A DNA stretch of 64,000 nt from Niastella koreensis GR20-10. GTDB taxonomy: Bacteria > Bacteroidota > Bacteroidia > Chitinophagales > Chitinophagaceae. The position numbers and the translations under genes were made by a program. The stretch covers positions 1,736,001 through 1,800,000 of the forward strand of contig NC_016609.1 of NCBI RefSeq assembly GCF_000246855.1. The letters run 5' to 3'. Each line of letters starts with the position of its first letter. Position 1 is the stretch's first letter. This document shows positions 43,264-51,374 of this stretch, one piece after another. Below the pieces are notes generated by a model that worked only from the letters and a program-made list of their open reading frames with translations, was not told the origin of the DNA and ran no database searches.

Positions 43264-45852
43264 ATGCAAAACATACGTATGGACGTTATCTCTCTGCAGA
43301 AAATAGAGGAAGAGCTTAAAAAGACGCATAAACCTGCCATTTATGAGGGATTACCATTGCCATTAAATGAACTGACGGATCGGAGCTTCGAGATTCTTCT
43401 ATATCATATTTATAGGGAACGGCTTTTGAGAAAAGACGAGGAAATTGTAACCATGTGTGATACGGTGAGCCTTATGCAGGGCGTGGGTGAACAGGGGCGG
43501 GATATTATGTTTTCGAGAAATGGAGCTATAACAGGAGTTGTTCAATGTAAAAAGTATAAGAACAATTTATCCAGCCGTGATGTGGGTGCTGAAATATTAA
43601 AGTTTGTCATGAATTATTTGAACGATGATTCATTGATTGGTGATCTGGATGACTTTACCTATTATTTCGCTGTGTCGACTGGTTTTAGTGGCGCAACTAT
43701 TGGCCATTTTAATGATTTTGGAACATATTTATGTAATGAACCGCAATTGGAACAATGGTTCAAAGAAATAGTGAAGAAATATCCAGCCAAGTTTAAAGGC
43801 TGGATATACAGCAAAAAGGGAAGTGCAGTAAAAAATGTTCTTGGTAAAATAAAAATTAGGAAAATTATTCCCCAAGACATTGAATATAAATTAAGCGAGT
43901 TTGCATATCTCTATGAGTATCTTTTTAAGATACAAAGTGTAACAGACAACTCATTAATGGAGACCATCATAAATAAGTATTTAAAGCCAATTTTGAATAA
44001 ACTCGATATACAGGATCTTGATAAGCCTGATTACACAAACCGTTTTAGGGAATACCTGACAGAAAGTTTCAACAATTATTCAACCGCTAAGACCCTTGTT
44101 TTTGGAAATCAGCAGAAAAAACTGGAAGATTTCTATTATCCATTGAAGGTGATCAAAAAGATTCTTGGTGGATCGGGAAAGTTAAAAGAGGTTTTATTAT
44201 TGGATGAATATAAAAGTGATTTCATCCCCAAGTATAAAAAAGTAATAGTGCTAGATGATGGCGGAATGGGAAAGTCGACGATTTTTAAATGGTTGTTCCT
44301 GAGTTGCATAAAAACAAACAAAGGTATTCCTGTATATATAGAATTGAGAAATCTCAATAAGGATAATGATCTTTTAGATGAAATTACGAATAAACTTAAT
44401 CCGCTTGATTTCGTTATTGAAAGAAAAGCTACCGCAAAAATATTGTCTCAAAAAGGTTTTGTTTTTTTCTTTGATGGGTATGATGAAATAAAATTTGAGA
44501 ACCGAGAATTCGTGACAAAGGACTTGCAAAATTTTATTTCTAAATGTACAAATTCTTATTTCGCTATTTCTTCAAGACCGGAAAAGGCACTTTTGGCATT
44601 TTCAGAATTTCAGGAATTTGGAATTCAAAAATTGAATAAAGAAGATGCATTTGAATTAATCAAAAAATTAGACAATTATGGGGAAAGATCATTACGTCTT
44701 ATTGAGCAAATAGAACAAAAAGGGTTGCAAGAAATGCACGAGTTTTTAAGTAACCCATTATTGGTATCGTTACTATTTAAAAAGTTTGAATTTCGAGAAT
44801 CAATACCATTTAAAAAGCAGGAATTTTTTTATGAGGTATTCGAAGCCTTATTTCAGGCACATGATCTATCAAAGGGTGGGAGTTTTATTAGGGAGAAGGA
44901 ATCTAAGTTAAGCCTATCTGAATTTTTTCAAATATTACGAGGTATTGGTTTCAGGTGTATCCAAGATGGCATTCAGTTTAACGAAGCACAATTATTGCAA
45001 ATAGTTAATATAGTAAAAAAGGAATTTGCCATATTGTTTGATTCATATTTATTTTTAAATGATTTAATAAAAGCAGTCCCGCTTTTTGTTAGAGATGGAT
45101 TGATGGTACGTTGGGCTCATAAATCTATTCAGCAATATTTTGCTGCAGAATACATTTGCAGGGACAGCAAGGAGAATCAGCAGAAAATATTAATGGCTCT
45201 GTATAAAAGTGCTCAAGCCTATTCTTATGAATCTATTCTTAGGCTTTGTTATGAGATAGATTATAAAAGCTTTCGATCGAGCATTATTTATTCGTTTTGT
45301 AAAGAGACTATAAATAACACAGAAAATGCATTCCATAATTTAAAAAAAGCTGGAAAAATTAGTAGTATAGAACTTGATATTAGAAAGGGGCTTTTGGGTA
45401 CACAAAAAATGGCTTTGATTTATGGAGCCAATAATTTAGTTGAAAAAAATAAAAAGAAGCTTTATAAAGAATGGGGTGAAGTTCAGGAAATTTATTTACC
45501 ATTTAACTATGTTGTTCTATCAAATTTAGGGATCTTTGCATTTAGTATAAAGCATCTATTATGTGTTGTGAATGATAAGTTGGTTGATTCTAGAAACCAA
45601 ATCTGGCCTGGGGATAATATTCTTGTAAACGGCTTACCAAAGGATTTTAATATGAAGCAAGGTGAGTTATTTTTACTAGATAATGACGATCCTGCCCATT
45701 TTCTAAATACCCCTAAAAATTTTAAGGTTCTAAATGAATTATTGCTGAGCTTATATATATTAATTGATGTCGAAAAAGTAAAGCAAACTTATGTCCAAAT
45801 TAACAATGAAAAAGAAAACTTTATTAATGACGATTTTATCTCCGGCTTTTAA
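43264..45852 (+). CDS. Mrr-like nuclease fused to NACHT ATPase (probable bacterial NLR-type anti-phage protein)
   Basis: 862 residues. The N-terminal PD-(D/E)XK region (about 38-150) has FEILLYHIYRE (E43), GVGEQGRDIMF (D80) and GVVQCKKYKN (Q94 and K96), the Mrr/type IV restriction pattern. The NACHT ATPase has Walker A DDGGMGKST (333-339) and Walker B FVFFFDGYDEI (D404, D407, E408), followed by winged-helix and NACHT-associated helices (SNPLLVSLLFKKF; RWAHKSIQQYFAAEYI). The last 250 residues are unclassified, the likely sensor. The gene is markedly more AT-rich than its neighbours, consistent with transfer. Bacterial NACHT proteins of this layout (bNACHT) protect against phage; nuclease activation probably kills or arrests the cell. 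Confidence 0.85.
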   Translation: MQNIRMDVISLQKIEEELKKTHKPAIYEGLPLPLNELTDRSFEILLYHIYRERLLRKDEEIVTMCDTVSLMQGVGEQGRDIMFSRNGAITGVVQCKKYKNNLSSRDVGAEILKFVMNYLNDDSLIGDLDDFTYYFAVSTGFSGATIGHFNDFGTYLCNEPQLEQWFKEIVKKYPAKFKGWIYSKKGSAVKNVLGKIKIRKIIPQDIEYKLSEFAYLYEYLFKIQSVTDNSLMETIINKYLKPILNKLDIQDLDKPDYTNRFREYLTESFNNYSTAKTLVFGNQQKKLEDFYYPLKVIKKILGGSGKLKEVLLLDEYKSDFIPKYKKVIVLDDGGMGKSTIFKWLFLSCIKTNKGIPVYIELRNLNKDNDLLDEITNKLNPLDFVIERKATAKILSQKGFVFFFDGYDEIKFENREFVTKDLQNFISKCTNSYFAISSRPEKALLAFSEFQEFGIQKLNKEDAFELIKKLDNYGERSLRLIEQIEQKGLQEMHEFLSNPLLVSLLFKKFEFRESIPFKKQEFFYEVFEALFQAHDLSKGGSFIREKESKLSLSEFFQILRGIGFRCIQDGIQFNEAQLLQIVNIVKKEFAILFDSYLFLNDLIKAVPLFVRDGLMVRWAHKSIQQYFAAEYICRDSKENQQKILMALYKSAQAYSYESILRLCYEIDYKSFRSSIIYSFCKETINNTENAFHNLKKAGKISSIELDIRKGLLGTQKMALIYGANNLVEKNKKKLYKEWGEVQEIYLPFNYVVLSNLGIFAFSIKHLLCVVNDKLVDSRNQIWPGDNILVNGLPKDFNMKQGELFLLDNDDPAHFLNTPKNFKVLNELLLSLYILIDVEKVKQTYVQINNEKENFINDDFISGF

Positions 45853-45879
45853 ATCCCTACAAAATGTTCCACTTGTTAG

Positions 45880-46401
45880 CTAATTTCTAATAGCCGTCGC
45901 ACTTACAACCTCCATATTAAAATCCTTCGTACTCTCCGGCGGATACACTTTTAACTCAAAAGGCGTAACCTGTTGAGCAAGAACGTATTTATATACAGGG
46001 TAATCTTTATGGTCTAATTCAGTTCGGGTTTCAGTATAAAAAGTAACCCTTACAATAGCATCTTTAAATGGAGCAATAGAGGCTTTATTTCTAATAATCC
46101 CACTTATCATATAACCATCAGTAGCATATTTGGAATGATGGAAGAGGTCGGGTTTCTGAATTAATATTTTGTTCTCCTGCATAGTTCCCGAAATCAATAG
46201 CATGCCAGCAGGATCTGCAGCTTCTGTTTCTGCTAATTCCTGACGTAATTCTTCCGCTGTTTTGGGATGAGAAGGATAGTCTTTTACCGATTCGTTTGCA
46301 GAAGATTGAACCTGAACTGTCCTGGCTCTGGGGGTATGGTTACAGGAAATAATGAGTAGGCAACCAGTAATGGCTTGTACAATCGTTGAAAGGGGCTTCA
46401 T
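45880..46401 (-). CDS. Lipoprotein of unknown function
   Basis: 173 residues. Signal with lipobox LLIISC, then a polar linker and a compact C-terminal beta-rich domain (DAIVRVTFYTETRTELDHKDYPVYKYV; TPFELKVYPPESTKDF) that looks like an Fn3/FxLYD-type fold. Not assigned to a family. Convergent with the NACHT gene; 27 bp separate the stops. Confidence 0.75.
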   Translation of the reverse strand: MKPLSTIVQAITGCLLIISCNHTPRARTVQVQSSANESVKDYPSHPKTAEELRQELAETEAADPAGMLLISGTMQENKILIQKPDLFHHSKYATDGYMISGIIRNKASIAPFKDAIVRVTFYTETRTELDHKDYPVYKYVLAQQVTPFELKVYPPESTKDFNMEVVSATAIRN

Positions 46402-46557
46402 GGTTAGGGGTTTAACTGCCTTTAAATACGATTAAGTGTAACGTTTATTGTAAACGCTGTTCAAATAAATTTACCTGTAAATGAAAACCCGGAGAGACTT
46501 GTTGGTTTTAATAGATGCTTTATTTATCGTATAGTATTGAAATATAGCTTATAAACC

Positions 46558-46584
46558 AATGCCCCGACTTCAGGCCAGGGCATT
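46558..46584. terminator. Terminator of the Fn3-like gene
   Basis: AATGCCC (46558-46564) and GGGCATT (46578-46584) flank a 13-nt loop, in front of the minus-strand gene ending at 46603. Confidence 0.65.
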
Positions 46585-46602
46585 TTATTGATTGTGTAAT
46601 AT

Positions 46603-47214
46603 TTACTGTATCACCCTCGTAACCACTGGCGAGTAAGCCAGCAATTCACCACGGCCAATGGCAATTCCGCGGAACCAGTACCGCTTGTCGGAGGTAAGCC
46701 CTTTTATAGTATAGGAGCGCAGTGAGCTTCCTATGCTTTTCCAGATCGTATTAGGGCCGGGTGGTTCGGTTGTATATTCAAATATAAAAGCTACAGCTCC
46801 GGTAGCATTTTTAATACGGATAGTTACTTCGCCCGGTTCACCCAGGATAACCTCCAGTTTCTTAATGCTCGGTGGCGAACCTGCGGCGCCTTCTTCGGTT
46901 ATGTCGAATCCACTGCTCAATAATAAGGACCTGTCGCCTTTGCAGATCTCGGTTACATAGGCGGCTAGTTCATCTAACAGATTGTGTATAATATCCTTGT
47001 TGTTATCTTTTACAGCCACCATTTCCTTATCCCGCCCGGTGGCATGGGCAAGAGAGAGCTGATACTCAGGGATTATTTTTTTTAGTTGGGCGAGGGCTGC
47101 AGGCGGATCGGGAAAAACCGGGTTGTTTTCCATTTTATCTACCACACACCTGCTAAGGACAGCCAGTTCATTCTGGCGAACTTTCCTGCGGTTACCCAGG
47201 ATCTTGTAATTCAT
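46603..47214 (-). CDS. Fibronectin type III-like domain protein
   Basis: 203 residues, no signal peptide. The N-terminal helical part (1-115) holds LSRCVVDKMENNPVFPDPPAALAQLKKIIPEY and DIIHNLLDELAAYV; the C-terminal Fn3 domain spans about 115-203 (PGEVTIRIKNATGAVAFIFEYTT; LTSDKRYWFRGIAIGRGE). The pattern is common in Bacteroidota, usually as a stand-alone gene of unknown role. A 21-bp palindrome array begins 174 bp upstream of its start. Confidence 0.82.
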   Translation of the reverse strand: MNYKILGNRRKVRQNELAVLSRCVVDKMENNPVFPDPPAALAQLKKIIPEYQLSLAHATGRDKEMVAVKDNNKDIIHNLLDELAAYVTEICKGDRSLLLSSGFDITEEGAAGSPPSIKKLEVILGEPGEVTIRIKNATGAVAFIFEYTTEPPGPNTIWKSIGSSLRSYTIKGLTSDKRYWFRGIAIGRGELLAYSPVVTRVIQ

Positions 47215-47387
47215 ACTGCGAAGGTTTTAAGAATTAATTAATTGTGCTCGATTGCTACTATCGATCCTTTTAACCTTGCACGATTTATTTGTATCTGATA
47301 CATAATAAACCGGTTCACCGTGTATGTTTTGTTGTTATATACAAATATATGATAACTGTATACGGAATAATCTTTAATAGAAAGTAA

Positions 47388-47674
47388 TTTCTCATGTGCA
47401 AGGAATCATTTCCTACGGGAAATGACATTTTTCTCATGGGAAATTTGGTAGTTCATTAAAGAAAAAGTGTTTTTCTCATGAGAAATTGATGTTCGCACCT
47501 GGGAAAATGTTGTATTCTCATGAGAAAAAATATTTTTCGCATGAGAAAAACATAATTTCTAATGCGAAATTTTACAATTTCAATGAGAAATGACTCATTT
47601 CGTATGAGAAAAGATCAATTTCTTTTACGCGGGAACATTTTTCTCATGAGAATCGATTCATTTCTCATGAGAAA
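47388..47674. repeat. 21-bp-phased array of 14 imperfect palindromes (TTTCTCATGAGAAA type)
   Basis: Units start at 47388, 47409, 47430, 47451, 47472, 47493, 47514, 47535, 47556, 47577, 47598, 47619, 47640 and 47661: spacing is exactly 21 bp each time. The best copies (47472, 47661) are the perfect 14-bp palindrome TTTCTCATGAGAAA. Others drift but keep the two arms TTTC/GAAA; 47451 and 47619 are the weakest. A decayed unit may follow near 47682. The 7-bp linkers are not conserved. Not CRISPR: no spacer-repeat asymmetry and no cas genes. Open frames through it have no shared reading frame along the whole array. Confidence 0.95.
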
Positions 47675-47759
47675 ATATCGGTTCATTGATGAATTTTCAT
47701 CAGTAATTATAATAGCGGACCATTTATTTGCAGGAACCGCTAAAAAAGCGAAACTTTCT

Positions 47760-47793
47760 CTTGACTCTTACCTTACGTCATAGCATATATTTG
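47760..47793 (+). promoter_or_regulatory. Promoter of the MerR-type gene with over-long spacer
   Basis: CTTG (47760-47763) and TATATTTG (47786-47793, TAnnTTTG) are separated by 22 bp, longer than the usual 19-21. Between them TGAC...GTCA (47762-47780) forms a short dyad, as expected for a MerR-family operator that lies within the spacer. A GGAGG lies at 47797-47801. Confidence 0.55.
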
Positions 47794-47816
47794 TCCGGAG
47801 GTATAAAATCCAAACG

Positions 47817-48584
47817 ATGGACAACTATTCTGTAAAAAAGCTTTCGGGTCTGGCAGGTGTTAGCGTGCGCACCTTACACCTGTATGACAAAATGGGCTTA
47901 TTAAAACCTTCTGTACGTACTGCGGCCGGGTACAGGCTGTACGGCGAAAATGAACTGTTGCGTTTACAGCAGATCCTTTTTTATCGGGAACTCGATTTTC
48001 CATTGAAAGACATCCAAACCATTCTGGATGATCCTGCATTTGACCTGGTGCAGGCATTGGAAGCTCACAAAAAAGCGCTGTTGGCCCGGAAGGAAAGAAT
48101 AAACACATTGGTTGGTACCATTGAAAAAACATTGGTAACACTAAAAAACAACACTATGTTACGGGTTGAAGATTTATACGAAGGCATTCCACGCGAAAAG
48201 ATGGAAGCTTACAGAACCGAAGCCATGACAAAATGGGGTAAGCAAGCCGTTTTGGAGGTGGAAGACTCTTTGCGAAGTTTCAGTAAAGAAGAAATGGAAG
48301 CAATGAAAACAGAGTTGAATGAGTTGACGAACCGGTTGGCCGCGCTCATGAATGGCGACCTCACCAGCAGGGAAGTACAGGAATGTATTGCCCGGCGGTA
48401 CCAGATCATTCTTCGGTTAACCGGTGGAAAAATTGAAATGGGCAAACTGGAGTATTTCAGAAAACTGGGTGAACTGTATGTGGCGGACAATCGTTATACC
48501 CCTGTAAATGGACTGCCCAGCATGGAACTGGCGCTTTTTATAAAAGACGCCACTGACCATTATATTAAAACGCAGGAAGTATAA
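47817..48584 (+). CDS. MerR-family regulator with TipAS-like effector domain
   Basis: 255 residues. MerR DNA-binding part at 1-75 (YSVKKLSGLAGVSVRTLHLYDKMGLLKPSVRTAAGYRLY), a long dimerisation helix (about 80-120), and a TipAS-type ligand-binding C-terminus (about 130-250; KMEAYRTEAMTKWGKQAVLEVEDSL). TipA proteins sense thiopeptide or other multidrug ligands. The promoter directly upstream has a long spacer, so it probably regulates itself. It is divergent from the Fn3 gene, with the palindrome array between. Confidence 0.9.
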   Translation: MDNYSVKKLSGLAGVSVRTLHLYDKMGLLKPSVRTAAGYRLYGENELLRLQQILFYRELDFPLKDIQTILDDPAFDLVQALEAHKKALLARKERINTLVGTIEKTLVTLKNNTMLRVEDLYEGIPREKMEAYRTEAMTKWGKQAVLEVEDSLRSFSKEEMEAMKTELNELTNRLAALMNGDLTSREVQECIARRYQIILRLTGGKIEMGKLEYFRKLGELYVADNRYTPVNGLPSMELALFIKDATDHYIKTQEV

Positions 48585-48593
48585 ATGTGATGA

Positions 48594-48622
48594 GCCCTCC
48601 CGACAGGCCGGGAGGGCCATTT
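48594..48622. terminator. Terminator between the convergent MerR and permease genes
   Basis: GCCCTCCCG (48594-48602)-ACAGGC-CGGGAGGGC (48609-48617), followed by CATTTTTTA on the plus strand. Confidence 0.9.
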
Positions 48623-48623
48623 T

Positions 48624-51008
48624 TTATTCCATTCTTAAACTCTTCACGGGATTGGCCATCGCTGCTTTTATTGCCTGCACGCTTAAGGTAGCAAATGCAA
48701 TGATGAGAGAAATAATTCCTGCCAGGGTAAACATCCACCATTGCAATTGAATGCGGTAAGCGAAATCTTCGAGCCATTTACTCGAGATCAGCCAGGAAAC
48801 CGGTACTGCCAATAGCAGGGAAATGAGTACCACCTGTAACAAACTTTTGGTGAGCAGCAGCACCGTGTTTTGAACACTTGCTCCTAATACTTTTCGGATC
48901 CCGATCTCTTTCACCCGTTTTCCTACCGTAAAAGTGATTAATCCAAATAAACCCAAACAGGAAATAACGATGGCAAGAATGGTAAATCCTAACAGTATCT
49001 TTCCCTGTTTTTGTTCAGCCTCATATTGCGCAGCAAAGTTTTTGTCGAGGAAATGATATTCAAAAGGCGAGGCGGCGTCGAATTTTCTAAAAGTGTTCTC
49101 GATATATTTTATGGTTTGGGCAGTATTACGTTCATCGATTCTAACATATACATTATCCTGGTCATACACCTGGTGGGGCAATTCAATTACCATGGGGCCT
49201 ATTTCATGCTGCAGGGAATAAATATGAAAATCCTTTACCACCCCAACGATATTGGCAGTAAATAATTTGCCCGTTGAATCTTTGCCCCTTGAAACTCTTT
49301 TACCCATAGCAGAGGTCCAGCCCTGTTTTTTAACAAAGGCTTCGTTCACCATTACAGCCTGGGAGTCGGATGCCAGCTGTTTCGAGAAATTACGTCCTTC
49401 CAGTAATTTGATCTGCATAGCCGGAATGAAATCAGGATCGATATTCATTATATATGCCAGGTTACTACGTTGGTCAAATACGCCATTCTTTTCAACGCTG
49501 TAATCCGTCATGCCGATATCATTGTTGCCTATCGGATTGCTTGCCGAGGCAACAGCCTTCACCATTGGGTTTTGTAACAGTTCGGTACGAAGCGCTTCTA
49601 CCCGGGTGCGCACGGCTCTTGAATCCAGGTGAAAGGTTAGGAGTTGTTTTTTATTGAACCCAAGATCGGTATTCAACATAAAACTCAACTGCAAATAAAT
49701 GATCAGCGAGGTAGTGATCATCACTACCGTTATGGCAAATTGAAAAAGCACGAGTGATTTGCGGAAGATGGTTTGTCCCTTTACATCACCCAACTGATTT
49801 TTCAACGCCGGGATTGTTTTAAACTTCGACAGAAAGAACGCCGGGTACCAGCCGCCAATAAAACCCGTGATACCACAAAATGTGAGTATACATGACGCTG
49901 TAGGCGTTATGCCGAATTGCCAGATGGATAATTGTTTGCCGGTAACATAATTGAACAACGGCATGGTTAGCATTACCAACACCAGGCTGATGGTGGCCGC
50001 ACAAAAGATGGTAAGAAACGATTCTGTTAAAAACAGTCCGATCAGGTTTTTTCCGTTTGAACCGATGATCTTTCTCACAGCTACTTCCCGCAATCGGATG
50101 GAGGCGCGGGCAGTTGTGATATTGATATAATTGATGAGGGCGATAAGAAGCACCAATAATCCTACGATCGAGATCACATAGGTGTATTTTATATCGTGGT
50201 TGTAGCCCAATTCGTATGCCAGGTGCGATTGCAAATGAATAGACGTCAGGGGTTGCAGTTCTAAGGAGAAATGGATATTAACCGCATTGATAGTAAGATA
50301 TTTTATCACAAAAACCGGCAGCTTGGCGCGAAGCCGGTTAACGTCTGCATGTTGTTTCAGGAGAATATAGGTATAGTGTTCCTGCCTGCCCCAATCGGAA
50401 ATAAAATCGGGAGGAAAGGAACGTACAGCCTTGAAACTAAAGTGGGAGTTATCAGGCACATCATCGATAACACCCGTAACAGTGTACAGGGTGTTATCCA
50501 TTTTCACTGTTTTGTTCAGTGCCGATACAGGATCCGGTACCAGTTTGGCCGCAAGTGATTTGGTAAGCACAATGCTGTTAGGTTTTTCCAACGCATGCGT
50601 ATTGCCTGCCAGAAAATGCCAGGTAAAAATGGTAAAGAAGGAAGGGTCTGAAAAAAAGATCGCATCTTCTTTAATGATTTTTTCTTCATAGGTAAGAATG
50701 CCACCACCTTCGGCATGAATACGAACGGCATCTTCTACTTCGGGAAAATCTTTTTTCATGGCCGCAGCGGTATAGCCGGAAGTTCCCGTGATATCAAACT
50801 TCTCCGTACCCCATTTCCCGTGAGAGACTACCCGGTAGATGCGATTGGCTTTTTGGTGATACCGATCGTAGCTCAATTCATGCGCCACAAAAAGCGCTAT
50901 CAGCCATACCGCGGTAAAACTCAATGCCAGGCCTGAGATATTAATAAAGGAAAAAATGGAATGTCTTCTCAGGTTCCGCCAGGCAGTTATGAAGTAATTT
51001 TTTAGCAT
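48624..51008 (-). CDS. MacB/FtsX-type ABC transporter permease
   Basis: 794 residues. Four or more membrane segments: one near residue 21-43 (FSFINISGLALSFTAVWLIALFV), three in the middle (about 280-400) and three at the C-terminal FtsX region (GLFGLITFTVGKRVKEIGIRKVLGASVQNTVLLLTKSLL). A MacB_PCD periplasmic domain lies between them. These long 'tandem FtsX' permeases are numerous in Chitinophagaceae, but no ATP-binding protein is adjacent, so the energy partner is encoded elsewhere. Substrate unknown. Confidence 0.92.
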   Translation of the reverse strand: MLKNYFITAWRNLRRHSIFSFINISGLALSFTAVWLIALFVAHELSYDRYHQKANRIYRVVSHGKWGTEKFDITGTSGYTAAAMKKDFPEVEDAVRIHAEGGGILTYEEKIIKEDAIFFSDPSFFTIFTWHFLAGNTHALEKPNSIVLTKSLAAKLVPDPVSALNKTVKMDNTLYTVTGVIDDVPDNSHFSFKAVRSFPPDFISDWGRQEHYTYILLKQHADVNRLRAKLPVFVIKYLTINAVNIHFSLELQPLTSIHLQSHLAYELGYNHDIKYTYVISIVGLLVLLIALINYINITTARASIRLREVAVRKIIGSNGKNLIGLFLTESFLTIFCAATISLVLVMLTMPLFNYVTGKQLSIWQFGITPTASCILTFCGITGFIGGWYPAFFLSKFKTIPALKNQLGDVKGQTIFRKSLVLFQFAITVVMITTSLIIYLQLSFMLNTDLGFNKKQLLTFHLDSRAVRTRVEALRTELLQNPMVKAVASASNPIGNNDIGMTDYSVEKNGVFDQRSNLAYIMNIDPDFIPAMQIKLLEGRNFSKQLASDSQAVMVNEAFVKKQGWTSAMGKRVSRGKDSTGKLFTANIVGVVKDFHIYSLQHEIGPMVIELPHQVYDQDNVYVRIDERNTAQTIKYIENTFRKFDAASPFEYHFLDKNFAAQYEAEQKQGKILLGFTILAIVISCLGLFGLITFTVGKRVKEIGIRKVLGASVQNTVLLLTKSLLQVVLISLLLAVPVSWLISSKWLEDFAYRIQLQWWMFTLAGIISLIIAFATLSVQAIKAAMANPVKSLRME

Positions 51009-51374
51009 AATAGCATGCTTTCTTCAAAGGAAGCGCATAACAAGCCAATTTAGTATATTAATCATAATCAGGCAATTAAGGGAGTTGGGGCTTTGGAAAA
51101 TGTACGGTTTTGAGAAGGGAGTGTGCGGTTATGATACAAGTCGACACTATACACGCCCAATCATGGTTAAATGCGACAATCGAAGGGAGAAAATGCGTCA
51201 ATATTGTACATTACAATAATAAGTATGTCTAAACGCTTTTTTCTGTAACGATCCAGCATCTCCTTAACATTTATTTAAGTTACACTCCCGGATTTTAGCG
51301 ACTTATATGGGTATATTATACCTTGCTGCTGTATGAACGCTTCATTTGCAGCGGCAATAAACTAATTTTGAAAT
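51009..51374. other. 366-bp intergenic region with a 17-bp dyad (51202-51218)
   Basis: TATTGTA-CAT-TACAATA (51202-51218) is a perfect dyad, 157 bp upstream of the ketosynthase fusion gene and so a candidate operator. TAATTTTG (-7-like) lies only a few bases before the ATG. No gene, RNA or other repeat is evident in the rest. Confidence 0.5.

Noticed and set aside
47388-47674. CRISPR array
   Set aside because: The units are short palindromes with 7-bp linkers, no 25-40 bp spacers and no cas genes.
47562-47783. 73-codon open frame across the palindrome array (MRNFTISMRND-type repeat)
   Set aside because: The heptapeptide pattern follows from the 21-bp period; it covers only the last third of the array, and the other copies are closed in that frame.
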